In this document: positions 9,402 through 18,561 of the stretch, in pieces
Position numbering within the stretch: position 1 is the first letter of the stretch
Layout: each line of letters opens with the position of its first letter
Origin: Uliginosibacterium sp.
GTDB taxonomy: Bacteria; Pseudomonadota; Gammaproteobacteria; Burkholderiales; Rhodocyclaceae
Assembly: GCA_016718265.1 (NCBI GenBank)
Contig: JADKDZ010000011.1
Coordinates: 62,001 to 126,000, forward strand
Reading direction: 5' to 3'
Length of the DNA stretch: 64,000 nt
Notes under the pieces: generated by a model
What the model was told of the DNA's origin: nothing
Database searches by the model: none
Seen by the model: the letters and a program-made list of their open reading frames with translations, nothing else
Position numbers and translations under genes: made by a program

Positions 9402-10463
9402 CTATTCTTGTAAGAACACATCGCCCCGGCTTGTTGCCCAGACCGTGCCGTGGGCAATGCTTCCTTCAGCGATTCTCAGTAGTGGTGCGGTGACGGTGCT
9501 TGGTTGCTCCATAGTGCCAACCTGGCAGCGGGTGTGCACGACAATACAGGCTTTGGCCACGATGGGGCCGCTCAATTGGCAACCCTCAAAAATCGTAATG
9601 TTGCCGTCGCAGAAGATGGCACCTTCGACGCGTGAGTAAGCTCCGATGATCAGATGCTTTCCTGCGCGGATATTGCCGATAACACGACACTCATTCCCGA
9701 TAACCAACTTGTCGGTTGCGATCAGGTCGCTCTTCACCACGTGGTTATCTGGCACGCTCAGTCGGCGTCCCGGTTTAGGCGCTTCTGGCGATTTCTCTGG
9801 CGAGAACCGTCCCACGATTTCAGTCTCGATCGACTTGATAAGTGCTTGTCGGCCGAATGAAATCAGTGGTGCGCTCAAGTGCTCAAAGCGTGCGCGACGC
9901 GCAAGTGAGATTTCTACGCCCGCGTTGGCCCAGCCTTTGACACACGCGCTCTCTGCGATGTCGATGCGGCGATCAGAGCGAACCCATCTTGTCACGCGTG
10001 CTTTTGAGTTGATCGCGATATCGCGTAGCGAGAGCACCGCCTTGACCATCGTGCTATGGCCGATATTGATTTTGCCCTCCGCGAAGATCTCACGTTCGCA
10101 AATCAGCTCTCCCGGGATATCCAGGTGGCCGGTCGCCACCACCATGGCACGAAGTCTTTGTATGCCTTGTGGAATCTCAGTCGCCAAATGGTTGTTGATT
10201 CCAAGAACGATGTAACTACGTTTGCTCTCGGTCTCTCCATGCAGGGTCCCCTGTGTTCGAGCGAGGTTCAAAAGGTTCCCAAACTGGCGGGCTATCAGGT
10301 GCCTGAAAGTCTCACACTGAGACGCAGGGGGGAATGGCGCCTCTTGAGGGGGGGCACGGTTTGGTGCTTGTTTCAGGGTTCGTAGTGCGGGCAACAAGGG
10401 CAGGACGAGGGCAACAAACCCCATTAACCCAAAGGCTATGGCGGCGTACGAAGCTGCGCTCAT
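9402..10463 (-). CDS. Membrane-anchored beta-helical (bactofilin-like) protein
   Basis: A 353-residue protein with an N-terminal membrane helix (residues about 5-27) followed by a Pro-rich linker. The long C-terminal part has short repeating beta-strand units, such as LVIGNECRVIGNIRAGKHL followed by IIGAYSRVEGAIFCDGNIT and IFEGCQLSGPIVAKACIVV, spaced about 18 residues apart as in a right-handed polymer-forming beta-helix. Bactofilins lack such a long extension and usually lack a full membrane helix, so only the fold class is claimed. It overlaps the upstream gene by 4 bases, so translation is coupled. A scaffold role at the inner membrane is inferred. Confidence 0.6.
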   Translation of the reverse strand: MSAASYAAIAFGLMGFVALVLPLLPALRTLKQAPNRAPPQEAPFPPASQCETFRHLIARQFGNLLNLARTQGTLHGETESKRSYIVLGINNHLATEIPQGIQRLRAMVVATGHLDIPGELICEREIFAEGKINIGHSTMVKAVLSLRDIAINSKARVTRWVRSDRRIDIAESACVKGWANAGVEISLARRARFEHLSAPLISFGRQALIKSIETEIVGRFSPEKSPEAPKPGRRLSVPDNHVVKSDLIATDKLVIGNECRVIGNIRAGKHLIIGAYSRVEGAIFCDGNITIFEGCQLSGPIVAKACIVVHTRCQVGTMEQPSTVTAPLLRIAEGSIAHGTVWATSRGDVFLQE

Positions 10464-12049
10464 GTTGCTTCCTCAGGACGAGCGAGTGTCGGAGCACTTG
10501 AATCCCGCTGCCGCTGTTTGGGCGGGCGAATTCTCATTAGGTCGCGACACCCCTCAACCATCCGGTCAACGAAGCTGATACATGCAAACGGCAACAAACG
10601 AATCTCTTCGCGCAAGCCTGCCATGCGGGCAGCTGCGACAATGCTGAAGGCGGGTTTGGGATGGCCGAGCGGGTCAAAACTGGTGGTTGCGCACAACACG
10701 ATCGCCAAGCCCCCGAACAGAATATCGCCCATGGCGTATAGAAGCAGTGCCGACGTCAGGCTGCACAGCCAGATCAAGGGAAGGGCTGCTGCAAAGAAGG
10801 CCGCACCGCCTTGGACGCGGGCACCGCGCTGATAACTGCGTGCGAGTGCCAACGGAGCCAAACGGAGGGCTTGAAGGGTGATCGACGGGTGTAGCCGTGG
10901 AGATCGAATCGTGTCACGCGACATATGCGGTTCGGGGCTGTGGATGTCCGCCAGAAGCACGGTTTGCCAGCCATTGCGGATCAGCTCCAGTACGACGCTT
11001 GCCCCATCCGGTGTCAATTGTGCACCGTGTACTTCTATCCGTTTGTATGCCGAGCGGCGTAGCGCGCGAATACGCGCTTTGCCGCACAGCATGAGGTCGA
11101 CCGAGTCTGACTGCGTGGCGAGCAGGACGTCGGCGTGGTCTGCCAGAGCGATCAACCTTGTTGCGAGCTGGTTATGCGCCTGCCCCGGTATCGCTCGATT
11201 GAGTACTGCGCCGACAGCAGGGTCCAATAGTGGCGTAACTGCTTCTTTTAGCCAGACTCTTGGCACGGGTAAGTTCTGGTCAAGCACAATCAGCGCGGAG
11301 CCCGTGGACCGCGCAACTGCGGTCGGCAGGAGCGCTGCAAGGTCAGCCGCGTCTTCTTCAGGCTCTATCGCCATGGTTTGAACACGCTCGGGCAAGGCCT
11401 TGCCGAGGCGATGGATTGCATCTCTTACGCCCCAGTCCTCGACGCGATATGCAACGACAAAATGGATTCGCTCGGGCGGGTAGTCGAAGGGCAGGCTCTT
11501 CAGCACATCCAAGCGGTGCTCCTGCGTGGCTGCATCGCCTTTCGGTGTGACGAGAATAGTGATGACTGGCCAGTTGGCATGTTCCATGACCAACGGTTTG
11601 TGTTCGCGTCGCAGCCTGACAAGAATGACTCGCAGCCACTCCCGTGCGATGTGTGCGACCAAAAATACGCCTGTCACGAGCCACAGTACGCGCAGCAAGG
11701 CGACGAAGACGTCTCGTGCCTTCAGCAGTGGCGCCTTGTCCGCATTCTCGTTCTGGACGACTAAGGGCTTCGCCAGGTGATTGGCCGGCTTAGGATCGAT
11801 TCTGATCGATATTTTCAGCGAGTTCTCTTCCGTTGCGGCAGGCTTCGCTTCCTTGGCGATTACCGCCGACTGCGTTGTCGAGGGCGGACGCAGGTGCTGT
11901 TCGAGCTTCAAGGAAAGGTCGAATCCCCCCGCTTGAACCAGCACAGGAATGGCCGCGTACACCAGGAAAAAGCTGACTTTCGGCCCCACTCGGCGAGCCA
12001 AGCCTCGTGCTTTCGATGTCTTCCTGCTGTCTAGGCTATGTGCGGGCAT
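10460..12049 (-). CDS. Membrane-bound GT2-like protein lacking catalytic motifs
   Basis: A 529-residue protein with a membrane helix near residues 24-42, another near 113-135, a GT-A-like cytoplasmic domain (about 155-400) and two or more C-terminal helices (about 415-460). The domain follows the order of cellulose-synthase-like GT2 enzymes (ITILVTPKGD, then ALIVLDQNLPVPRVWLKEAV, then VVLELIRNGWQTVLLADIHS). The expected DxD at the second motif is DQN and the QxxRW motif is replaced by SYQRGARVQGG. It therefore looks like a pseudo-glycosyltransferase, perhaps a partner or regulator. It is the first gene of the three-gene minus-strand operon. A GT2 origin is inferred from motif order, not from alignment. 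Confidence 0.6.
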   Translation of the reverse strand: MPAHSLDSRKTSKARGLARRVGPKVSFFLVYAAIPVLVQAGGFDLSLKLEQHLRPPSTTQSAVIAKEAKPAATEENSLKISIRIDPKPANHLAKPLVVQNENADKAPLLKARDVFVALLRVLWLVTGVFLVAHIAREWLRVILVRLRREHKPLVMEHANWPVITILVTPKGDAATQEHRLDVLKSLPFDYPPERIHFVVAYRVEDWGVRDAIHRLGKALPERVQTMAIEPEEDAADLAALLPTAVARSTGSALIVLDQNLPVPRVWLKEAVTPLLDPAVGAVLNRAIPGQAHNQLATRLIALADHADVLLATQSDSVDLMLCGKARIRALRRSAYKRIEVHGAQLTPDGASVVLELIRNGWQTVLLADIHSPEPHMSRDTIRSPRLHPSITLQALRLAPLALARSYQRGARVQGGAAFFAAALPLIWLCSLTSALLLYAMGDILFGGLAIVLCATTSFDPLGHPKPAFSIVAAARMAGLREEIRLLPFACISFVDRMVEGCRDLMRIRPPKQRQRDSSAPTLARPEEAT

Positions 12050-12118
12050 GGAAAAGAGGCTGAGGAAGAGGCAACGTTATTCAGGGTGTATTTTAGCCTG
12101 CTTTGCTCCACAGGTAGC

Positions 12119-12946
12119 TTACTCAATTTCGATATTGTCGATCAGGCGGGTGCTGCCGAGACGAGCGGCAGCCAACACAATTAGCGGATCTCCAGGTGCC
12201 GGCTCACCCAAGTCCTCTTGCCTTCTGATCGCCACATAGTCCGGCATCCAGCCATGTTCCTTAAGCGTATCTAAGCCGGATTGTTCGAGTTCAGAAAGGA
12301 TACAGCCACCCGAGCGGATGCTTGCCGCGATCCCGGCAAGCAGGCGATATAGTCGCGGGGCCTCGCGCCGCTGCGATGCATTCAGGTATTGGTTTCGCGA
12401 TGACAGCGCCAGGCCGTCCTCGCTGCGCACTGTCGGGCAGCCGACGACATCGACCGGCATGTTTAGCTCACGCACCATATTGCGGATGATCATGAGTTGT
12501 TGGTAGTCCTTTTTTCCAAGCAGGGCGGTATCTGGTTGGACAATGTTGAACAACTTCGCTACCACTGTGGCAACACCACGGAAGTGGCCGGGGCGATACG
12601 CGCCCTCAAGTATGGCGTCGTGTTCCACTGCGGGAGCAACGTTGTAGCGTTGCGGTTGCGGGTAAAGCTCACTCTCGTTGGGGGCAAACAGGTGGTCGAC
12701 ACCGACGGCCTCCAGCAATGCGCAGTCGCTATCGAAGCTGCGTGGATAGCGATCAAAATCTTCGTTTGGCCCGAACTGAAGCCGGTTGACGAAGATGCTG
12801 CTGACGACAATATCCCCATGCGCGCGCGCGCTGCGCATGAGACTCAGGTGTCCCTCATGGAGGTTGCCCATTGTTGGGGCGAACGCAATGCGTCCGGTTG
12901 TGCTGAGTGCTGCCCGAAGGCTTGCTATGCTGCGGTGGATATACAT
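12119..12946 (-). CDS. panC: Pantothenate synthetase
   Basis: ATP-dependent condensation of pantoate with beta-alanine, the last step of pantothenate (vitamin B5, CoA precursor) synthesis, in the cytoplasm. A 275-residue protein, normal size. It has the nucleotide-binding PTMGNLHEGHLSLM loop (about 24-37), QFGPNEDFDRYPR (about 57-69), LLGKKDYQQL (about 147-156) and SEDGLALSSRN (about 176-186). One oddity: the usual FVNPxQF reads FVNRLQF. panB and panD are not in the window. The upstream neighbour is divided from it by 170 bases without a clear gene. Confidence 0.95.
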   Translation of the reverse strand: MYIHRSIASLRAALSTTGRIAFAPTMGNLHEGHLSLMRSARAHGDIVVSSIFVNRLQFGPNEDFDRYPRSFDSDCALLEAVGVDHLFAPNESELYPQPQRYNVAPAVEHDAILEGAYRPGHFRGVATVVAKLFNIVQPDTALLGKKDYQQLMIIRNMVRELNMPVDVVGCPTVRSEDGLALSSRNQYLNASQRREAPRLYRLLAGIAASIRSGGCILSELEQSGLDTLKEHGWMPDYVAIRRQEDLGEPAPGDPLIVLAAARLGSTRLIDNIEIE

Positions 12947-13113
12947 AGGTTTCTATGGATACAGAGAGGTAGCGGTCGAGGATGCACGAGTTAGTGGGGC
13001 GTGGCAAATCCTCGTTACGCTGACGCTTTTTAGTAGCCTGGCAGGCCTCAGATTCCGCGCGCTACTGTGAGCTAAGTCGCATTGACTGGCTCGCGCTTAT
13101 CAACACGCTAGAC

Positions 13114-13773
13114 TTACGTGTTGCGGAGCGCCCCATGAAGGTCTGTGATCGCCAGCCGAACGGCTAAACCCAGAAACAGTGTCGCCGTGGCGGCTTCAAG
13201 CAGTTTCCGTGCTGATTGGTTGTCGCGTAGCTTTGCGCCAATCCAGTCCGCGCCCAACGCGATCACAACAAACACGACGCCAGTACAAGCTGCGAACAAA
13301 GTCCCCAGCATCGCCAACTGCAGCCAAACAGGCCAAGTGTCCGGGACGACAAACTGTGGCAGAAAGGCTAGGAAGAAGATGGCAACCTTCGGGTTGATCG
13401 CGTTTGAGATGAGTCCGCGCTTGAAATGTGTCCGCGCCAGATTGCTTGCGCTCAGTACCCCATGCGCAGACGCCACGCGTTGGGGGTCGAGCATGCTCCG
13501 GAGTGTCTGGTACGCCATCCAGCACAGATAAGCTGCGCCACAATACTGTGTCAGGCGAAGCGCAGCGGGTGACGCCGTGATCAAAGTGGAGACACCCGCG
13601 GCCGCAAGCAAGGTGTGGTTCAGGCAGCCGACGGCGCAGCCTGCCGCAAAGCCGACCGCGGCACGTCTTCCTGTCGACATGCCGAGGCTGAGCACGCCGA
13701 GGTTGTCAGGCCCTGGCGCCAAGGCGAGCAGGAGCGCTGTTGGTACAAACAGCAGAAACTGCTGCGGAATCAT
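13114..13773 (-). CDS. LysE/RhtB family amino acid exporter
   Basis: A 219-residue inner-membrane protein with about six helices. The N-terminal LALAPGPDNLGVLSLGMSTG is the family signature (APGP plus a GxxxG-rich helix), and SNAINPKVAIFFLAFLPQFV (about 123-142) is the second conserved loop. Such proteins export lysine, arginine, threonine, homoserine or related compounds by proton antiport. It ends the bamD transcript: its start lies 1 base after the bamD stop. Substrate unknown. Confidence 0.9.
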   Translation of the reverse strand: MIPQQFLLFVPTALLLALAPGPDNLGVLSLGMSTGRRAAVGFAAGCAVGCLNHTLLAAAGVSTLITASPAALRLTQYCGAAYLCWMAYQTLRSMLDPQRVASAHGVLSASNLARTHFKRGLISNAINPKVAIFFLAFLPQFVVPDTWPVWLQLAMLGTLFAACTGVVFVVIALGADWIGAKLRDNQSARKLLEAATATLFLGLAVRLAITDLHGALRNT

Positions 13774-13774
13774 C

Positions 13775-14542
13775 TCACTTCCGCAAGAACACGCTCTGCG
13801 GATAGTTCTGCTTCAATACGCGCGAAGCGTCGTCACGCAAGTCTGGCATTTTCAAGCGCTCATAGCCTTCAACCATCAACGCCAGAGCCTCTTCGGTCGA
13901 GCGTGACCCCGGGAATGTCTTGAGTACATGCTGTGCCCGGTTAACGGCCGCAAGCGGTGCGCGACGATTCATGTAGTAACGTGCCACCAGCAATTCATGT
14001 GCAGCAAGCGCATCGACGATCGTCACGATCTGCTTCTGAGCGTCCTCTATGTATATGCTATTTGGGAACTTTGCAATGATGTAGCGGAAGATATCGAAAG
14101 CCTCCTCCAAGCCCTTGGGGTCGCGTTCTGCGATCGGCTGTATCGGCGTAAGAAAGGAGGTAAACGAATCGCTACCCGCCGTACCGACCAGTGCCAGAGC
14201 CTTGAGGTAATACGCGTAATCAACTTTCGGGTGGTTCGGGTAGAGTTTGATGAAGCGGTCGCACGCTGCAATGGTCGAACCCTGATCTCCCGACTTGTAA
14301 TGCACATGCGCGACATCAAGTTGAGCCTGCTGCGCGTAAACCCCATAGGGGTACCGCGCTTCCAGCTGTTCGTAAGACTTGATGGCAGCCTCATACGAGC
14401 CATTCTCTGCCTGTTCTTTCGCACTCTGATACATCGCCGCGGCGTCTCTCAGTGGCTCTTGCTCTTTCGCACCAAACCAGCTGCAGCTTGCCAAGCAAAG
14501 ACACAGCGTGATCAGTAGAATGCGAGGGGTGAACTTGGACAT
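13775..14542 (-). CDS. bamD: Outer membrane assembly lipoprotein BamD
   Basis: Periplasm-facing lipoprotein of the BAM complex, which folds beta-barrels into the outer membrane together with BamA. A 255-residue precursor with lipobox LASC (about residue 17-20) and five TPR-like units, for instance NGSYEAAIKSYEQLEARYPYG and SGDQGSTIAACDRFIKLYPNHP (each near 22 residues). The size and the LYPNHPKVDYAYYLKAL segment are characteristic. It is divergent from rluD, and the two 5' ends overlap or nearly touch. The LysE exporter follows directly. Confidence 0.93.
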   Translation of the reverse strand: MSKFTPRILLITLCLCLASCSWFGAKEQEPLRDAAAMYQSAKEQAENGSYEAAIKSYEQLEARYPYGVYAQQAQLDVAHVHYKSGDQGSTIAACDRFIKLYPNHPKVDYAYYLKALALVGTAGSDSFTSFLTPIQPIAERDPKGLEEAFDIFRYIIAKFPNSIYIEDAQKQIVTIVDALAAHELLVARYYMNRRAPLAAVNRAQHVLKTFPGSRSTEEALALMVEGYERLKMPDLRDDASRVLKQNYPQSVFLRK

Positions 14543-15527
14543 TGCGACACCATTGGAATTCGATCCCGACGATTATAGCGGAAGCGACCCGTCTGTTTGC
14601 CTTCATGTTGAAACCAGTCTTGCTCACGCGGGGCTGAGGTTGGACGTGGTTATGGCGACGCTCATCCCAGAGCATTCCCGCAGCCGTTTGCAGGCGTGGG
14701 CGAGGGCAGGCCATGTGCGCCTTGACGGCCAGACCGCTGACGATCCCAAGAAGCGCTTGCGCGGGGGGGAGACGATTGATGTTGAGATCCAGGCGCTCGC
14801 GCCCGCGTCTGCCAGTACGCCTGAGAACATTCCTCTCGATGTTGTATACGAGGACGCCGCGATTCTGGTGGTGAATAAACCTGCCGGGCTGGTTGTGCAC
14901 CCGGGTAGCGGCAACTGGAGCGGGACCTTGCTGAATGCGTTGCTGGCACATTGTCCTGACGCCGTCAATTTGCCGAGAGCAGGCATCGTGCACCGTCTCG
15001 ACAAGGAGACGTCGGGCCTGATGGTGGTGGCCAAAACCCTGGCCGCTCAGACAGACCTCGTGCGCCAACTTCAAGCACGCACTGTCAAGCGCCATTACCA
15101 TGCCTTTGCCTTGGGCTGTCTTAAGGAAAGCGGGCTGATTGATGCGCCATTGGGGCGGCATCCGACTCAGCGGACCAAGATGGCGGTTGTGCAGAGCGGG
15201 CGAGAGGCGAGAACGCACTTTAGACTTGTCGAGCGTTTTGCGAACGCCTGCTGGATTGAGTGCGTACTCGATACCGGACGCACGCATCAGATCCGGGTTC
15301 ATCTTGCCTACATCGATCACCCCTTGTTGGGTGACCCCGTCTATGCTGGGCGACGCAAGATGCCGGAAGCGGCTTCCGGCTTCCGCCGTCAAGCCCTGCA
15401 TGCCCACCGTCTGGGGCTGACGCACCCTGAGTCGCGGAAGCCGCTGCAGTGGGACGCCCCCATGCCGCAAGACATGCAGACTTTACTGAACGCGTTGCGG
15501 GCGACGATACCACCCGCTGCCCGCTGA
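14520..15527 (+). CDS. rluD: 23S rRNA pseudouridine synthase RluD
   Basis: Makes pseudouridines in helix 69 of 23S rRNA (positions 1911, 1915 and 1917 in E. coli numbering). It has an N-terminal S4 RNA-binding domain (HSRSRLQAWARAGHVRLDG, about 45-63) and an RsuA/RluD catalytic domain with the aspartate in AGIVHRLDKETSGLMV (about 155-170). The TGRTHQIRVHL signature follows near residue 255. From the ATG at 14520 it has 335 residues; a GTG at 14508 or 14529 or a TTG near 14535 (with AGGGGTG before it) are alternatives. Its 5' end overlaps the divergent bamD. Confidence 0.92.
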   Translation: MRGVNLDIATPLEFDPDDYSGSDPSVCLHVETSLAHAGLRLDVVMATLIPEHSRSRLQAWARAGHVRLDGQTADDPKKRLRGGETIDVEIQALAPASASTPENIPLDVVYEDAAILVVNKPAGLVVHPGSGNWSGTLLNALLAHCPDAVNLPRAGIVHRLDKETSGLMVVAKTLAAQTDLVRQLQARTVKRHYHAFALGCLKESGLIDAPLGRHPTQRTKMAVVQSGREARTHFRLVERFANACWIECVLDTGRTHQIRVHLAYIDHPLLGDPVYAGRRKMPEAASGFRRQALHAHRLGLTHPESRKPLQWDAPMPQDMQTLLNALRATIPPAAR

Positions 15528-15580
15528 ATTACATCTGCCCGGAGAGCCGCTCTGGTATTGGTTCTCCGGCCTGCTTCATT

Positions 15581-15790
15581 TTAGCCCTGCACCTGGTCTT
15601 TCGGCTGCCGATCTGTCTCGGGTAATTTTCGTTTGTGCAGAAGTCGGGCAGGGGTGCCGATAATCCAAAGTATCAGGCAAAGTGGGGCAATCCCCCAGAA
15701 AAACAGACTCAGAAAACTCGCCGTCAAGCTTGTCTGGGAGATGGCGATCAGGGTCGCAACAAAAAACCATGCGATAGCAACTATGTACAT
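15581..15790 (-). CDS. Small two-helix membrane protein
   Basis: A 69-residue protein with two hydrophobic segments (about 3-20 and 25-45) separated by a short polar turn, then a conserved-looking GTPARLLHKRK tail. Similar small membrane proteins of this shape are common next to housekeeping genes in betaproteobacteria. Starting at the first upstream ATG would add 33 polar residues that do not fit, so the inner ATG at 15790 is chosen. Function unknown. Confidence 0.6.
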   Translation of the reverse strand: MYIVAIAWFFVATLIAISQTSLTASFLSLFFWGIAPLCLILWIIGTPARLLHKRKLPETDRQPKDQVQG

Positions 15791-15912
15791 AGGGGCGCCT
15801 GTCCTTGACCGTACAAAAACGGCGATGAAAGAATCGTTCCGCGTTGCAGCATGTCTGATGTAGCGATATGGGCAGAGATCACTATACAACCCCTGACAGG
15901 AGTTCGAACCAG

Positions 15913-17652
15913 ATGACCCCCGAACAATCGCAAGCGGCCGTGGAAGGCTGGGTCGACGCGAGCCAGCGTTTCATGCATGGTTTCTTTGAGCAGATCGGCC
16001 GTGCCCAGGACGGTCTCAATGGGGCGACGCCATTTCCGTCGCCGCTTGCTGCGTTGGCGAGTATTGAGCAGGAGAAAATGCTCGCCCTCCACCGCGAGCA
16101 CATGACACAGCATGCGCAGTTATGGGCCTCCATGGCTCAGCGCAAGATGGGTGAAGCCGTTGAGCCGATCGTTCCACCGCCACCCGGCGATCGGCGATTC
16201 TCGTCACCCGAGTGGTCAAACAGCCCGGTTTTCGATTACCTGCGTCAGGCCTACTGGATCAATGCCCAATTTTTGTCGGCGGTCACCGAGGCGTTGCCGC
16301 TGACGGATCGGGTTGCGAAGAACAGGATTCAATTCCTCACGCGTCAGTACATCGACGCGATGGCGCCGACTAATTTTGCCGCGACCAACCCAGATGTAGT
16401 CCAGAAAGCGATCGAAACAAAGGGCGAAAGCCTCGCCAAAGGGCTGCAGAATCTGATTGCCGACACCGAGAAGGGTCGAATCTCGATGACCGACGATTCC
16501 GCTTTTGAAGTCGGCCGAAACCTCGCTATTACCCCCGGCTCGGTAATTTTTGAGAATGAGTTGATGCAGCTGATTCAGTACCGGCCGACGACCGAAAAGG
16601 TCTGCCGCAAGCCGCTGCTCATCGTCCCTCCGTGCATTAACAAGTTCTATATTCTGGATCTGCAGCCCGAGAACTCTTTCGTTCGCTATGCAGTCGAGCA
16701 AGGGATGACGGTTTTTCTGGTGTCCTGGCGCAATCCGAAAGCAGAGCAAGCAGGCCTCTCCTGGGACGACTATGTCGGCGAGGGAATTCTTGAGGCGCTG
16801 AGCATCGTGCGCGAGGTGGGCAAAGATTCCAAACCCAATGTGCTTGGGTTTTGCGTAGGCGGCACCTTGTTGGCGGCCGCTCTGGCGAGCGCCAAGGCGC
16901 GCGGAGAAGATCCCGTGGAGAGCGTGACCTTCCTGACGGCCATGATGGACTTCTCCGATACGGGAGACATCAGTTGCTTTATCGACGAAACCTCTGTGGC
17001 GGCGCGCGAAGCGACGATTGGCAAAGGGGGTCTCGTGCCCGGGCGCGATCTGATGAATGTTTTCTCGAGCCTTCGCCCGAATGATCTGGTCTGGAATTAT
17101 GTTGTCGACAATTACCTGAAGGGAAACAAACCGTCGGCGTTCGATATCCTGTATTGGAATTCGGATAGCACCAATCTCTCCGGGCCTTTCGCCGCCTGGT
17201 ATCTGCGCAACACCTATCTGGAAAATAACCTGCGCGTACCCGGGAAAGTCAAGGTTCTTGGCGAGCCGCTTGATCTTGGCCGCATTGATTGCCCAGCCTA
17301 TTTTGTCGCAACGCGTGAAGACCATATCGTGCCTTGGCGAACTTCATTTCTTGGGCGCCGTCTCTTAGGCGGGGAATCGGTTTTTGTGCTCGGTGCCAGT
17401 GGTCACGTGGCAGGGGTCATCAATCCGCCCGCCAAAAATAAACGCAGCTACTGGACCAACGCCTTGCCGACAGCGACCGCGGATGAATGGCTCGACGGTG
17501 CTGTGGAGCATCGTGGCAGCTGGTGGCCGAACTGGATTGACTGGCTCAAGGCACGCAGCGGTGAGCTGATTACCGCGCCTGCCAAGGTGGGGAACCGCCG
17601 ATTCAAGGAGATCGAGCCTGCACCGGGGCGATACGTGAAAGAGCGCAGCTGA
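15913..17652 (+). CDS. phaC: Class I poly(3-hydroxyalkanoate) synthase PhaC
   Basis: Polymerises (R)-3-hydroxyacyl-CoA (mainly 3-hydroxybutyryl-CoA) into PHA on granules. The protein is 579 residues from the ATG at 15913, placed 10 bases after AGGAG. Residues 1-100 are the variable N-terminal region. The lipase-like box GFCVGG places the catalytic Cys at 314; the Asp is D470 in REDHIVPW and the His is H498 in SGHVAGVINPP. This triad and the length define class I (one-subunit) synthase. An earlier in-frame ATG at 15868 would add 15 residues that do not fit. It heads the phaC-phaB pair, with phaR and rimO next. Confidence 0.97.
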   Translation: MTPEQSQAAVEGWVDASQRFMHGFFEQIGRAQDGLNGATPFPSPLAALASIEQEKMLALHREHMTQHAQLWASMAQRKMGEAVEPIVPPPPGDRRFSSPEWSNSPVFDYLRQAYWINAQFLSAVTEALPLTDRVAKNRIQFLTRQYIDAMAPTNFAATNPDVVQKAIETKGESLAKGLQNLIADTEKGRISMTDDSAFEVGRNLAITPGSVIFENELMQLIQYRPTTEKVCRKPLLIVPPCINKFYILDLQPENSFVRYAVEQGMTVFLVSWRNPKAEQAGLSWDDYVGEGILEALSIVREVGKDSKPNVLGFCVGGTLLAAALASAKARGEDPVESVTFLTAMMDFSDTGDISCFIDETSVAAREATIGKGGLVPGRDLMNVFSSLRPNDLVWNYVVDNYLKGNKPSAFDILYWNSDSTNLSGPFAAWYLRNTYLENNLRVPGKVKVLGEPLDLGRIDCPAYFVATREDHIVPWRTSFLGRRLLGGESVFVLGASGHVAGVINPPAKNKRSYWTNALPTATADEWLDGAVEHRGSWWPNWIDWLKARSGELITAPAKVGNRRFKEIEPAPGRYVKERS

Positions 17653-17705
17653 AATACGCATGGCATGGAATGGCATTAAGCAGGTTTTCAACAGGGGTGA
17701 TTGAT

Positions 17706-18446
17706 ATGGCAAAAAATGTAGCGTTGGTCACAGGCGGTATGGGCGGGCTGGGTACGGCAATCTGCAAAGCGTTGCATGACGATGGCTGGAAAGTGGTCGC
17801 CAACTGTCTGCCAGATTTTCCGCCAGCGGTCGAGTGGGTGGCGAGAACCAAAGCAGAGGGCTACGACTTCTTTGTTGGCGAGGCGGACGTCACCAACTAC
17901 GAGCAATGCGTGGCGATGGTGAAGAAGATCGAGGCTGAAATCGGCCCGATTGACTGTCTCGTCAATAACGCCGGTATCACCCGTGATGCGGTGTTCCGCA
18001 AGATGAGCAAAGATCAATGGGATGCGGTGCTGTCGACCAATCTGGACAGCGTGTTCAATGTGACGCACCCGGTGCTCCCCTTGATGGCCGAACGTGGATT
18101 TGGGCGTGTGATCAACATATCTTCCGTGAATGGTGTGAAGGGCCAGTTTGGTCAGGCCAATTACTCTGCGGCTAAGGCTGGCTTGTTGGGGATCACCAAG
18201 GCGCTCGCACAGGAAGTAGCGAAGAAAGGCGTGACGGTCAATGCCGTAGCGCCCGGCTACGTGGGTACCGAAATGGTTCTGGCTATCAAGGAAGAGGTCC
18301 GCGAGCAGATCGTCTCGACGGTGCCGGTCGGTCGTTTGGGGCGTCCGGAAGAGATCGCCGATCTCTGTGTCTATCTGGCCTCGGACAAAGCTGGCTACAT
18401 CACCGGGGCGACGATCAATATCAACGGTGGTTTGCACATGGCCTGA
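17706..18446 (+). CDS. phaB: Acetoacetyl-CoA reductase PhaB
   Basis: NADPH-dependent reductase making (R)-3-hydroxybutyryl-CoA for PhaC. A 246-residue SDR protein from the ATG at 17706 behind AGGGGTG. The cofactor loop is TGGMGGLG (about 9-16), the NNAG motif is near 90, the active site has SSVNG and YSAAK (Ser, Tyr, Lys) near 139-157. The PGYVGTEMV segment follows. FabG (3-oxoacyl-ACP reductase) is the close alternative family, but the position after phaC and the QFGQANYSAAKAGLLG segment favour PhaB. A strong terminator follows. Confidence 0.95.
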   Translation: MAKNVALVTGGMGGLGTAICKALHDDGWKVVANCLPDFPPAVEWVARTKAEGYDFFVGEADVTNYEQCVAMVKKIEAEIGPIDCLVNNAGITRDAVFRKMSKDQWDAVLSTNLDSVFNVTHPVLPLMAERGFGRVINISSVNGVKGQFGQANYSAAKAGLLGITKALAQEVAKKGVTVNAVAPGYVGTEMVLAIKEEVREQIVSTVPVGRLGRPEEIADLCVYLASDKAGYITGATININGGLHMA

Positions 18447-18464
18447 TGTTGCGCTGCGACATTG

Positions 18465-18504
18465 AAAACAACAACCCCGCGAGTTAGCGCGGGGTTGTTG
18501 TTTT
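18465..18504 (+). terminator. Strong Rho-independent terminator after phaB
   Basis: AAAACAACAACCCCGC (18465-18480) pairs with GCGGGGTTGTTGTTTT (18489-18504), a 16-bp uninterrupted stem with an 8-base loop. The GC part is next to the loop and the A-U part at the base supplies the T-run. Confidence 0.85.
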
Positions 18505-18510
18505 GTGCAC

Positions 18511-18519
18511 TGTTATAAT
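18511..18519 (+). promoter_or_regulatory. Extended -10 promoter element of phaR
   Basis: TGTTATAAT: a perfect TATAAT (18514-18519) with the TGn extension, 43 bases before the phaR ATG. No good -35 is placed at 17 bases, as expected for extended -10 promoters. It begins only 7 bases after the phaB terminator stem. Confidence 0.6.
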
Positions 18520-18561
18520 CTGGCCAAGCAGGTGGATGCGTGACCATTCTTTGGGGGAAAC

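Noticed and set aside
15539..15569. Hairpin CCGGAGA/TCTCCGG after rluD as a terminator
   Set aside because: Seven-base stem with a 17-base loop and no T-run; too weak.
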